NCBI GenBank assembly: GCA_030062745.1
Contig: CP099842.1
Coordinates: 1,116,001 to 1,180,000, forward strand
From: Capitulum mitella
Lineage: Eukaryota > Arthropoda > Thecostraca > Pollicipedomorpha > Pollicipedidae
DNA: 64,000 nt
Direction of reading: 5' to 3'
The position numbers and the translations under genes are program-made. Below, in pieces: positions 1-10,130 of this stretch. Numbering within the stretch: the stretch's first letter is position 1; each line of letters opens with the position of its first letter. The notes below the pieces were generated by a model that had not been told where the DNA came from, made no database searches, and saw only the letters and a list, made by a program, of their open reading frames with translations.

Positions 1-560
1 TGTCGCTAAACGGCGGCCAATCGCCCGCCACCGGGCGAACAGCCGGCACGTCGCTAGGGGACCCGGCGTGGACCCGGCGGTTCAGAGGAGGCTGCGCCGG
101 CATACCGCAAATCGCACAGCGGCGTATCGCAACCTTCATCAGTGCTCCACCGTGCTCGGGATTTGGTTGGCTTTTGTGTCCGCGCGTCCGGCGCGCGCGA
201 CCTGCGCGATGTCGCACGTGGGTCCAACGTCTCGCCGCGGTTTCCGGTCAGCACGACCCGGTCCCTCTGGCCCACTCTCTGATTAGAGACTTGCAGGACC
301 AGGTCGACGCATCGGTCACCGACTCTCCGATATTTACAGTCTTGTGCGCGTGTTTTCCTGTTTTTTTTTTTACGAACTCTGAAATATATTTAAAATGCCC
401 GTCCTGCTGCATTGGTCTTCATTATCGAGCCACGACTCTCGACACCCTTCTGAAGCCGCCTGCTCTTTATCTTTTCAGCCACTGCACCACTAGTCCGTAG
501 TTACTTAAACAGGCGCTGACAGACTTATGCATCTCAAGCTCCACAGTCAGCCGAATAGCT
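1..560. other. Unassigned intergenic sequence
   Basis: Moderately GC-rich on the left and AT-richer on the right. It contains an 11-nt T run at 361-371. The open frames here are short, overlap on both strands and resemble no known protein. I see no gene. Confidence 0.4.
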
Positions 561-1680
561 TCAGGGCACAGTCAACCACCACCTCCCTCTGCCGTCCAGA
601 CTCCACCGCCGGCCCCCTCTGAGTCAGACCGCCGCCCGCGGCCTGTTGCGCAGTTCCCACCGGCAGCCGGGGACGGTCCGCCGCTCGGCCGCCGCCGGCG
701 CGGACGGCGGGGCGGCCGTCCGCTCGCGGCGCGGCGATGCGGCCGATCTCGTTGGGAAGTGAGTGATTATCGGCGCGCCGGCCGGCGGGCGGCGCGCCGG
801 CGGCGACGTCGTGCCGCGCGGCCGGCCGCAACGAGCCGCCGACAAAGACGCGGCCGCCGAAGTGGGCCGGCGCCGGCCCGACGTCTTCATGGCCCGCGCG
901 CTGACCGTTCTCACGCCGGGCCGGGCCGGGCCGGGCCGGGCCGCCGGCGCCCTCTCCGGCGGCGCAGCCGGTCGGCGCGCGTGTCGGGCCGATTTGCGCG
1001 GTCCTCAGGCCGTGTGGCGCGACGACAGGCGACGACAGGCAATCACAGAGGAAGGGGGACGGGGCGGAGACGACTCTCCGGGACAGACTGAAAGGGCTGT
1101 CAGCGCGCGGCCCGGCTGCAGGACCTGAGGCGTGACCGGCGCCGAAGCCAGACCGTGTCCTCCTCACGGGAACGGGAACCGGCCGTTGGCGAGGCGTCCT
1201 CCAGCAGAAGCTCGGCCCGATCATTGGAGGACGGCACCACCGTCTCCAGCAGCGCTCCAGGCGAAACGCCAGGAGGCCGCGGCCAGCAGCAGTGCTCCAG
1301 CAGCCGAGCGAGGACAGGCGGCACGGCAGCCTCCGACGGCGCGCCGTCGCGGGTCCGGCTCCGACGCCACCCGCGCAGCGCCTCCGATTTCCAGACCAGA
1401 CCAGAACAGACCAGACAGGCGCGGCGGCGCCTGACGCCGGCCTGCCAGGCGCGGCAAATCGGCCCCGACACGCAGAACTGACGCGCCGCCCCGGACCTGA
1501 CCCGATATCGTACCGACCGCGTTAACTGGGCGAGGGGGGGAGGAGGTCGGCGGTGTGGCGGCCGGCGCCGGTCGCCGCCGGGCCGTGACAAAGTGACCCG
1601 GTTCGACGCGCCCCCGCCACCAGCGCCGAGACGACACGACCGAATGACGTCCTCCGGCCTCTTCCGGACAACCTTGACCC
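560..1680. other. GC/CpG-rich island 1
   Basis: About 1.1 kb of strongly GC-rich DNA with undepleted CpG. It holds five tandem CCGGG pentamers at 916-940. Open frames up to 225 aa occur on both strands, as expected where stop codons are rare, and their translations are Arg/Ala/Pro-rich with no domain. Promoter or enhancer function is possible but unproven. Confidence 0.5.
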
Positions 1681-1729
1681 CGTTTTATTTACCAGGCAAT
1701 TCCTGTCGATTAAATAAGAAACGATTTTT

Positions 1730-1868
1730 ACATTCATCGTCATCAGTTATTGGCATATCATTTTCAAATGGCCCCAGCCATTTTAAAATGATATGCGCAA
1801 TAACACGTTTTGGACCCCCGGAGATAACAAAGAGGATCCCAAAAGGAGCGTCGAGACGAAATGAATGT
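1730..1868. repeat. Branched inverted-repeat (hairpin) element
   Basis: The arm at 1747-1772 is nearly the exact reverse complement of 1777-1803, leaving a 4-nt CCCA loop. This gives a stem of about 26 bp with one mismatch and one bulge. A second pair of arms encloses it, 1730-1741 with 1855-1868 (ACATTCATCGTC against GACGAAATGAATGT). The right-hand spacer contains a weaker TTTTGGA/TCCCAAAA hairpin. The whole could fold as a branched structure or extrude as a cruciform. It could be a small foldback element or a structured RNA; sequence alone does not decide. Confidence 0.5.
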
Positions 1869-1869
1869 T

Positions 1870-2830
1870 TTACATGAAAGAGCAATATAAGTCATATTAA
1901 ATCCTGTATCTGATGTGTGTCTGAAACAGGTATACTGAACATGTGCGCATTTGTTTACGGAAGGTGTGCATATTTTGTCGTCACAGGCTGATGAGTCATC
2001 CCATACTTAAGACAAAAACACTCCGACAACACTATTCTTTTTCTCCCAATGTGACTGGATGAGTTTTGAAATATCGCTATTTTAGTTGTCTTACCTTCTC
2101 TCGTTATTTTTATTGTTAGTTTTCTCTACACGTTTCACATTTTCATCAACGCAGAGTAGCTGCCCAATTAGTTTTCTTCTGCCTGTTGTTTATCCAGTTT
2201 TTATAGCGCCACACTCACTTTTAGAGTATCACTGTCGACTCAGTTTCGCTTTGGCTTAAAATATGCATTTTGTATCTTTTAAATCTCCTTGCTTAGATTT
2301 TGGCGTGTCAGTTTGCTAGATGTTTTTCGGTTGTATATTTTATATTTCAGTAACATTCACTAAACATACAAATGAGTCAGAAGTAAAACGTGCGACAGCG
2401 AAACACAGAACAGACAGTTCCATATCACTGTGGAATAGAAAAGACTAGTAGAATGGCTTGTCTTTCTCTGGCAACCAGAAAATTTTGATTTCCTTCGTTT
2501 TGCTTGCAAATTAACAACGTCCAGAAAAACAAGGCAAGGAGTTTGTTGTCTTAAACCCTCTCAGAATAAAAATGGTGTCTGGAATGCTTAAGAGGAATTC
2601 ACCTATTCAACACATTGAGAAAAACACACTAATCCTGCGCTGCTTGAAAATATACTACACATCGGGACATCCTCGGGTGTTTTACGTTTGGTCATTGACC
2701 CAACCTCCTGGTTATCGGCCATTGTTTCACGCACAAAGCGAACAAAACTGACCTAGAAGGAGCAAAAATCATAAACGAAAAGGCTTGTGTCCGACGCGTG
2801 GAGCACGATTTCCCCGACCACGACCGTAAA
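1870..2830. other. AT-rich intergenic sequence, no gene seen
   Basis: About 960 bp of AT-rich, apparently unique DNA. It has no open frame of note, no tandem repeat and no recognisable element. Confidence 0.5.
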
Positions 2831-2839
2831 ATATACCGC

Positions 2840-3610
2840 CGCCTTTGACTAATGCATGGCTGCTTTCTCCATCCGAGGCCATTGTCAAGTCCTCACACAC
2901 CGCGCCAGAACGGAGCGGGCGGCATCGATCATCCTTTTAAACGGCCTCAGTCATTACGGGCCGGCCCAGATAAAGCGGAACGGAGCCGAAGAGATGGGCC
3001 TCCGTCCCCCGGCGACCGCCCGCCGACCGGCCGCCGTTACCGCAAGGGCAGGCCGCGCCGCGTGACGACGCCCGGGCTCGGCGCCGTTACGACACGCGGA
3101 GACGGGGCTGCGTCACGACTCTCGCGACGCGGCCGACGCCGACCGAACCGCGCCGTCTGAAGCAGGCTGTCCGACCCCGCCGACGGCCGCACCCGCGCCC
3201 GACGACGGCGGCGCTAGGACCCCGCCGGTGGCCGCGTTACGACCCCGCCGATGGAGGCGTTACGACCGCTGCCGGCCGCCGACCGCTGCCAACCCGTCCA
3301 TGCGTAATGGGATCGGCGACAGATTTACATAGTTGCGGCCGAAACATTAGCCGGCCGGGCGGGTCATTAGCATTTTGAAGAGACGGCGCGAGTGACGGCT
3401 GTCCGTCAGCGGTGCCGGAGCCGGTCGGACGGAGGCTAATCACCGTCCAGCACCTGTCGGGGCCGCGGGACGGGCCGCCGACTCAGCCCGCCGGCAGCCG
3501 CACTTTGAAGTGGCCGGCCGCGTGCGTCACGCGGTCGCCGAACACCCATCAGCGTTCTGAGGTCAGCGATGACACGTTGGCACAGCATACACTGACTGAC
3601 CAAACAGTGC
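2840..3610. other. GC/CpG-rich island 2
   Basis: GC-rich DNA with short AT-rich insertions such as GGGTCATTAGCATTTTG near 3360, which reads like a homeodomain-type word (CATTAG) in a GC background. The open frames are compositional. No exon is recognised. Confidence 0.45.
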
Positions 3611-3967
3611 CGTAGCAGTGCGCAAGGAGCAGACATCCCACCATCATTTGAACTGTGTCGGGAACTGTGAGGTCGAGACATGCTGAGTGAGAAGGAATGT
3701 GTGAAAAAATGGAGGGCGATGGGCACCTCCACGGAAAAAAGGAAGGAAAGGCATGATTATGACAACAGGAAGCCTTCTTCGTACCGGTAGAAACTTGGGT
3801 TTAAACGCAAAAGATGCATATGTTATTAAGGACATGCTGAGTGGGAGGAAAATGGAGGGAGATGGGCACCTCCAAAGCAATGTACGAAAGGCATGATTAT
3901 GACAACAGCAAGCCTTCTCCATACCGGTAGCAACTTGGGTTTACACGCAAAAGATGAGTATATTTAC

Positions 3968-4053
3968 AAGGACTCAATGCTTCGGCCATAGGCCATCTTC
4001 AGATGATGCAGATGTTTCGTGAAGGTGGCCTATGGCTGAAACGTTAAGTCCTT
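3968..4053. ncRNA. Paired hammerhead-ribozyme-like arms (decayed)
   Basis: The left arm 3968-4001 and right arm 4020-4053 are inverted repeats of 34 nt with 5 differences, all transitions. Read on the minus strand, the left arm gives CTGAAGA, then GGCC-TAT-GGCC, then GAAG. This matches the hammerhead order CUGANGA, stem II, GAAA, with one core base changed. Read on the plus strand, the right arm keeps GAAAC after the same stem but has GTGAAGG in place of CTGANGA. Each arm therefore retains a different half of the catalytic core. Hammerhead motifs in the terminal repeats of Penelope-like elements are established. Activity of this copy is doubtful. Confidence 0.45.
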
Positions 4054-4062
4054 GTTTTTATA

Positions 4063-4078
4063 CACATACACACACGCA

Positions 4079-4122
<44 letters not shown>
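4063..4122. repeat. CA/TA microsatellite
   Basis: A short CA-rich stretch runs into an uninterrupted TA repeat (4082-4122). It lies between the hammerhead-like palindrome and the inverted distal copy. Confidence 0.9.
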
Positions 4123-4125
<3 letters not shown>

Positions 4126-4389
4126 TTTGCAAGTTTATCCCGGTATGAAGAAGTTTATCTATTTTCATAATCATGACCAAAGCCCGGGAGCCTGTACAGA
4201 CCATTTCTGATTATATTAAATGTACGAAAGGTACGAACTTACGTGTGCCCCTTCTCAGCAGTCTCACTTAAAACTGTGTAAATTTTGTACTGACTTTGGT
4301 GGAGTCTCTCATAAACATCCACTCAACTCTCAAGATTCAACCTTCGTTCAGATGTGTTCACCATCCTGAGATTCGAACCAGCTGGCAGC

Positions 4390-4780
4390 AGCAGCGCGCC
4401 TCATGCCAACGGCTCAGACTCAGAACGATGGCCCTTTCGGACTCAGCATGAGAAGGCCTCCTGATCGGCCGGGGTCACTGACTGGGCGGGGGCGGGGGCG
4501 GGGGCGGCGGCGCGGGGTTCCCAGCAGGGCGGACGCTCCGCACGGGTCCGGCGCGGCGGGTAAATTCGCCGACCGGCCCAAAACCAATAAACAATGATCG
4601 CGGGCCGCGCGCCGGCCCGTGATGGAGCGGCCGCGGCTATCAGACCGTCGCCGCGTGATAACGCGTAAGAATTCATAGGTCGCCGCGTGGGACAGCCGAC
4701 AGGCGCCGGCCAGCCGGGCCGGCAGGAGCAGCGAGGCTGGAGTCGCCAACCCGACGACGCCGACCGCGCAGAGAGCTGGC
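4390..4780. other. GC-rich island 3 with G-quadruplex-type run
   Basis: A GC-rich flank to the 57-bp minisatellite. At 4484-4510 the plus strand has GGG and GGGGG runs separated by single C residues, which fits the G-quadruplex pattern G3+N1-7 four times. AT-rich words include CCAATAAACAATG near 4584 and GTGATAACGCG near 4656. Confidence 0.45.
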
Positions 4781-5690
4781 CTGGTCTTCTGGGGCCCCTC
4801 AGGGCTATCCTTCCGTCTGGGGCCCCTCAGGGCTACCCTGGCCGCCTGGGGCCCCTCGGAGCTATCCTTCCGTCTGGGACCCCTTAGAGCTGTCCTGGTC
4901 TTCTGGGGCCCCTCAGAGCTATCCTTCCGTCTGGGACCCCTTAGAGCTGTCCTGGTCTTCTGGGGCCCCTCAGAGCTAGCCTTCCGTCTGGGGCCCCTCA
5001 GGGCTACCCTGGCCGCCTGGGGCCTCTCAGAGCTATCCTTCCGTCTGGGACCCCTTAGAGCTGTCCTGGTCTTCTGGGGCCCCTCAGAGCTATCCTTCCG
5101 TCTGGGACCCCTTAGAGCTGTCCTGGTCTTCTGGGGCCCCTCAGAGCTATCCTTCCGTCTGGGACCCCTTAGAGCTGTCCTGGTCTTCTGGGGCCCCTCA
5201 GAGCTATCCTTCCGTCTGGGACCCCTTAGAGCTGTCCTGGTCTTCTGGGGCCCCTCAGAGCTAGCCTTCCGTCTGGGGCCCCTCAGGGCTACCCTGGCCG
5301 CCTGGGGCCTCTCAGAGCTATCCTTCCGTCTGGGACCCCTCAGGGCTGTCCTGGTCGTCTGGGATTCCTCAGAGCCGTCCTTCCATTTGGGACCCCTCAG
5401 GGGTATCCTGGTCTTTTGGGGCCCTTCAGAGCTAGCCTTCCGTCTGGGGCCCCTCAGGGCTATCCTGGCCGCCTGGGGTCCCTCGAAGCTATCCTTCCGT
5501 CTGGGACCCCTCAGAGCCGTCCTTCCATTTGGGACCCCTCAGGGGTATCCTGGTCGTCTGGGGCCCTTCAGAGCTAGCCTTCCGTCTGGGACCCCTTAGA
5601 GCTGTCCTGGTCGTCTGGGACCCCTCAGAGCTCTCCCTCGCTCTGGAACTCTTCAGAGCTATCCTGGTCGTCTGGGGTCCGGACAAGCCG
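4780..5690 (+). repeat. 57-bp minisatellite with higher-order structure
   Basis: A tandem array of a 28/29-bp monomer. Forms CTGGGGCCCCTCAGAGCTAT and CTGGGACCCCTTAGAGCTGT alternate and make a 57-bp dimer. There are about 32 monomers. A marked variant (GAGCTAGCC) recurs at 4973, 5258 and 5429, spacings of 285 bp (5 dimers) and 171 bp (3 dimers), so blocks of dimers were amplified together. The right end is more degenerate. Open frames across the array are repeat-borne. Confidence 0.93.
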
Positions 5691-5699
5691 AAGTGCACG

Positions 5700-6185
5700 G
5701 GACGTTTTCGGACCTGACAAGGCGCAAAGGACGCTCCCGGTCGTGGCGCCTGCCTGAGAGGTAAAACCAGAGGGGCCGGTGTGGCCCATCAGTCTAAGCG
5801 CCGTCCCACGGGAACTCACAGTCTGCGTGCCGTTAGTACGAGCTGACCTGAGTAAGGAAATCTAGCGGAATGACTGGTACACTCAGCGAAGACCGTTCAT
5901 CGGCTGTCGGAAAACTGGACGTGTGCTCTGTGATACCTCCCTTTGTACTTTCCTAGACGCTGTCTTTAAGTAGAAGAGTAATGTGGATCATCACATCCAC
6001 CATCACGTCTTTCGCAAACATACTGACTTAACCCGTTACCGCCTAGTGTGTGTTTTGTACTCGCGGACGCCTGCGAGATGTCAAAAGGAGTACCCCCTGT
6101 TATCTCTGGATCTAAGCGTCGGATCTGGACCAGCCTACCACCAATCGATAGCCCTGAGTCTTGCGATTCAGAAAATACTATGTTA
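5700..6185. other. Unassigned intergenic sequence
   Basis: Mixed-composition DNA between the minisatellite and the MITE-like block. No exon or repeat is recognised. Confidence 0.4.
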
Positions 6186-6430
6186 GTCCTAGTCATGTGA
6201 CCGATGACGTCAGAGGTCGCGTAAAACGCATAAAACGGCGTTGGAAGAACTGACACCGATCGTACATCATATCGTCGATAATACTGGTCGTCTGCCATGT
6301 AAATCCAAATAATCCACGCATCGTTTTCACGAATATTAAACAAAAACGAAGCATGTTTGCGCCATCGCCCGAAGGGGTGAAAACAGGCACGCAAGGGTTC
6401 ATGTATGACGTCATATCCCATGACCTGACC
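6186..6430. mobile_element. Candidate MITE with CRE-type inverted ends
   Basis: The left end (GTCATGTGACCGATGACGTCA, near 6190-6210) and the right end (TGACGTCATATCCCATGAC, near 6408-6426) are imperfect inverted repeats of about 20 bp. Each contains the palindrome TGACGTCA. The unit is about 240 bp. A minus-strand open frame of 156 aa spans it but resembles no transposase. Target-site duplication is uncertain: TA/CTAG lies at both edges. A non-autonomous DNA element is the simplest reading; two chance CRE sites cannot be excluded. Confidence 0.35.
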
Positions 6431-7195
6431 TAGCACGAAAATGGTTTTAATGCCAAAATATGCAAATTGATTGATAAACAGGTCCTGAAAGTTTGGTTAG
6501 ACTGACTCTAACGGTTCAGAAGCCATTCACAAAAATCGAGGGGTGCCCTATTTGACACCTCCCAGGCTGTGCCGGGTTAAAATCCATTGTTTTCTCGTTA
6601 CGTTCACCGCGTTCCTCTGGGGGGGAAACACCTCCACGTTATGCCTCCACTGACATACACTGCAGCTGCTTGCTCGATTCCGCTGACACGCAGACCAGGG
6701 TCCGCGCTGACCCAGCGTGACCTCAGCTGGCGTCAGACGTCAGTTAAATTCGGTAAAAAACTGCCCCAGGCCGTTGATTACATGCGCTTCTGCTGAAATA
6801 AACGGTATGGCTCGCTCGTAAGCTCTCCAGTGCAGTGATTTTATGCAGAACAGGGGAAGATCATGACAGCCACCATGCAATTTAGGTGTGAAGTATTACA
6901 GAGCCGGCTAATTTTGTGTTTTCTGGGTCAAGCCCATTTGTTAACTGTTTTCTTTTTCCGGACGTTACTAAGACGGTCTGCCCATAATCAGGGACCGCAC
7001 ATCGCCATGAGCTTAAAAAACCGGTAAGCCCGCGAGGGCGCCGAGGCATGCACCTAATACCACTCGACCAGTTCGACTCTACGGCTTGTGAGTCCACCTA
7101 CCATCATGGGCGCCACCGAACTCCGCTGCCCTCGTCGTGCACCTGGTAATCCGCATCCGGGGGTATTTTAACGGTAAACGCACGTGCAGTTACCC
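6431..7195. other. Unassigned intergenic sequence
   Basis: Non-repetitive, mid-GC sequence with no recognised exon, repeat or RNA gene. Confidence 0.4.
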
Positions 7196-7199
7196 GCTA

Positions 7200-7870
7200 A
7201 ATGCCGGCCGGGACGTGTTAAAACGCAGCGCGCCATCTGTGGCAAACTGTCGGCACACTGGCAGCCGAAGCCGTCCGAGCCTCGCAGCAGGACTCAGACA
7301 GACTCAGGACAGACTCAGTCGCCTCCGGTGGCCGCAGCGCCCTCGGTACCCCCGGTGCCGCTGCGGTGGCCGCCGCCGGAGCGCGGTGTCGGCGGCTGCC
7401 GCGGCGCGGGGGGCCGCCGCAGCCTGCAGCCGCGGCCGGCCGGGCCGGGCCAGTGACCGGAGGCGGCGAGCCGCCCGCCCGCCGTGGGCTGTGGCAGTTA
7501 TATGCGCCGCTCAACAGGAGACGAGGCCGGCAATTTATCGCCTTCCATGTTCATTATTGGTGGCCCCTAAATCACTGGTCCGACTCAGCACGTGCAAGAT
7601 GGGCCGCCGCCGCCGCCGCCGCCGCCGCGCTGCGGCGAGCTCTCGCACGCGCTGCCCTCGAGAGAGGTTGAGGGACGCCGCCGCCGGACGGGCCAGCTGG
7701 CCGGCGGAGCACTGGTCCACAAGCCGGGACACCGCGGGGATCAGGGCGTCCTCAGAGGCAGCCGTGCAGTGCCGCCTGCCAGATCCGCGTATCGATGTCG
7801 GAGTTATCGGCAAAACATACGTTTGTTTGTCGCGGACTGGCGCGATTTGCATGATTTCACCATGAATCAG
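7200..7870. other. GC/CpG-rich island 4, possible regulatory module
   Basis: GC-rich DNA containing a (CCG)9 tract at about 7603-7629. Within it, 7490-7580 is an AT-richer pocket with TTATATGC, CAATTTATCG, TTCATTATTGG and CCTAAATC. That mix of CCAAT-type and homeodomain-type words is common in enhancers. The 242-aa plus-strand frame is Arg/Ala-rich and compositional. Confidence 0.35.
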
Positions 7871-7879
7871 GAGTCATGA

Positions 7880-8370
7880 ATCGCAACCAGGATGTTTTCG
7901 CTGACGGCCAACCTGGTGGGTCTGGTTTTCTTTGCGAGAAAGCTGCAATTGCGGGGCCGTGCTTGCCGAATGGATCACTGTGAGTCGGCATTAACAGTTA
8001 GCTGGTGTGGCCGCAGTCAAGCTGGACATCACCAGTGAAGGATTTGCGGTAGGTCGATGGAGTCGACCCATCCTAACAGGAAGTGCAAGCAGTGTTCCGT
8101 TAAAGCATGAACTTTAAACGGTTTAACGGCTTACGTAGTGATGTCTTCAGAAGTACATGTCTCCATAGCGATGAAAAAGTATGTCAGGTTTGCCTTTAGT
8201 CCTAACGACGGCGCAGAACTACCGCATTAATCCCCAGAACAGCGGTACGGTCCCAAATCCGTTGCAACATCCGTAATCACTTGTCTAAATGATGACCGCT
8301 GTCGGGTTCCACCCAGTCATGCTGCATATTAGCCGGCCCGGCAGCACGATTATGTGCAAAGTAGAGGCGG
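7880..8370. other. Unassigned intergenic sequence
   Basis: AT-richer, non-repetitive DNA between two GC islands. Nothing recognised. Confidence 0.4.
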
Positions 8371-8379
8371 AGGACGCTC

Positions 8380-9055
8380 GAAACGACAGGGGCTGACGTG
8401 TGAGCCGAACATCCGAAAATTACCCGCCGGTGACCGGCAATTTCGGCGACCGAGCCGGCCTCCGCGGCGGCCCACCGCCTGCCAGACGTGGCTTGCCACA
8501 TTGCCAGCGGGGCACCTTCTGGGTGGAGCGGCGCATACGTCGGGCCTGCCCGTCCATACGTCATCGTCATCAGAATTTACGGCGACTTTCGGGCCTGCAA
8601 AAGTCGCTCCGGAAATCCGCAGCATGCAGTGATGCGAGCAGGAAACGAAAAAAGAGAACTGGACGACTGGACTGGACTGGACTGGACTGGACGACGGCAC
8701 CCTGCACGTGTCCGCCAGTCTCCGGCCCCGGCGCGGCGGCCAGGAACGAGCCGACTGGCCGCGGCGCCTCAGTCCGACGGCCGGAGGTCATCCAACCGCC
8801 ATCGGCGGCGCTGAGTCATGTCCAGCGCCGCCGGGCCCGCCGCCGGAGAGCGCCCCATTTGTCTCGCCGCCGGCCGGCCTCGCTAATTCGATTACCCCGC
8901 GTTTTTCGGCCCGTCTCGCCGCGTCGATTTCGACGAGCCGGCCCGAACTAACGAGGCGAGCCGGCCGGCGCTGAGTGCGTCCGACTCGAATCCGATGGCG
9001 CCTCGGCAGGCCGTTTGGACGGCGCCGCCGCGGCCGGCCGCGGTTCCGCAATGCG
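8380..9055. other. GC/CpG-rich island 5 (left part)
   Basis: GC-rich DNA with a short (ACTGG)5 tract at 8666-8690. CGCTAATTCGATTACCCCGCG near 8880 contains TAATTC and GATTA, a homeodomain or Otx-like pair. The open frames are compositional. Confidence 0.4.
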
Positions 9056-9057
9056 GG

Positions 9058-9275
9058 CCGCGGCAGAGGGAGGGGCAGACTTCAGCCGCTCAACCGCGGC
9101 AGAGGGAGGGGCAGACTTCAGCCGCTCAACCGCGGCAGAGGGAGGGGCAGACTTCAGCCGCGCAACCGCGGCAGAGGGGGGGCTGACTTCAGCCGCTCAA
9201 CCGCGGCAGAGGGAGGGGCTGACTTCAGCCGCGCAACCGCGGCAGAGGGACGGGGGCCGACTTCAGCTAGTCAGC
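9058..9275 (+). repeat. 36-bp minisatellite
   Basis: Six tandem units beginning CCGCGGCAGAGGGAGGGGCA, at 9058, 9094, 9130, 9166, 9201 and 9237. The fourth unit is one base short. The 36-bp period gives a 12-aa repeat in one plus frame, broken by the deletion, which argues against coding selection. Confidence 0.93.
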
Positions 9276-9419
9276 GGCGGCAAAACGGCCAGGTTCTACA
9301 TCAGTGTTTCTGACGGGGCGGACAAGATATCGGCACCGTTTATTGACAGAAGACGACAGGATTCCTTGCGTCGTCCGATCGGCAGAGGCAGTCTGCTGCT
9401 GAGCTGGCCGGGACAATCT

Positions 9420-9595
9420 ACTGCTGAGCTAATGGGGCAGGCAGCCGGCCGACAGTCTGCTGCCGTCCGACAGTCTGCCACCTCCCGACAGTCTGCCCAC
9501 ACCCAACATACTGCAGCCGCCCAACAGTTTGCCGCCATCCGACAGCCTCCCACCGAGCCGACAGTCTGCCGCCGTCCGACAGCAGGGTTGTGACG
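9420..9595 (+). repeat. Degenerate ~18-bp repeat
   Basis: Repeated CGACAGTCTGCC-type words (for example near 9450, 9468, 9486 and 9560), spaced about 17-18 bp. This is a second, unrelated short-period array immediately after the 36-bp array in the same island. Confidence 0.7.
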
Positions 9596-9599
9596 GCGG

Positions 9600-10130
9600 C
9601 AGACGCCGGCTAACGGACGGCGCGGCAGAACCGCCGGCGCCGCTGAACCGGAACAGCGCGAGCCGATCGGCCGATCGTCTAATGATCGACTGACCCGGAC
9701 GATTGCCCGATACGGCGGCCGCTCGCAGTGCACCGGCCTCGTCCGCCGCCCGGCGACCGCGTTACCGGACTGAGATAGGGGCGGCAACGGATCGCACCGA
9801 GGCCACCGACAGATGCCACTGGTGCCTGCACCTCAGCCCCCATCGGAACGTTGAGTCCATGGAACGTCACTTCTATTCATAGCCATGTATTCCAGCAGCA
9901 TGAATTACGCATAAAACGCTCAATGACTGTTTCAGTGGAGATAAATGATGCGCAGGAATCACCCTAAAACGTACTGAGTTTCGTTTTGCAGTTGTTTCCT
10001 CATTACCAACAATAAATGCTATCTTTCTTAAACTGAGTCGGCTGTTGGTGCGTTCTGAGGTTAGTTTCGCCATTTGGAAGCGCTGGACGCGCAGTGCAAA
10101 GCTGTAATTTTTCCACTGCGGCCTGCTGCA
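9600..10130. other. Island edge and AT-richer spacer
   Basis: GC-rich to about 9850, then AT-richer unique sequence to 10130. No gene seen. Confidence 0.4.

Larger units (their letters stand above)
3640..4195. mobile_element. Penelope-like element terminus (relic, inverted copies)
   Basis: A block of about 140-155 bp is tandemly duplicated: GACATGCTGAGTG occurs near 3677 and 3831, and GGCATGATTATGACAACAG near 3750 and 3890. It is followed by a palindrome (3968-4053) and then by an inverted, diverged copy of the block end. That copy, 4123-4153, is the reverse complement of the CTTCTCCATACCGG...GCAAAAGA segment at 3914-3954. Head-to-head terminal repeats with a hammerhead-like core are known for Penelope-like retroelements (PLEs). 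No reverse transcriptase or GIY-YIG endonuclease frame is visible, so this is an end fragment or solo terminus. The family assignment is inference from the motif. Confidence 0.45.

Noticed and set aside
560-1224. 225-aa minus-strand frame and overlapping frames in GC island 1
   Set aside because: Arg/Pro/Ala-rich on both strands. Length is explained by low stop frequency in GC-rich DNA; no domain or splice-bounded exon.
2145-2158. 14-bp match to a cDNA-library adapter (ATCAACGCAGAGTA)
   Set aside because: Too short, and the adjoining adapter bases are absent. Flanks continue as ordinary genomic sequence, so chance is likelier than contamination.
7137-7865. 242-aa plus-strand frame
   Set aside because: Spans a (CCG)9 tract and GC-rich DNA, with equally long antisense frames and no recognisable domain.
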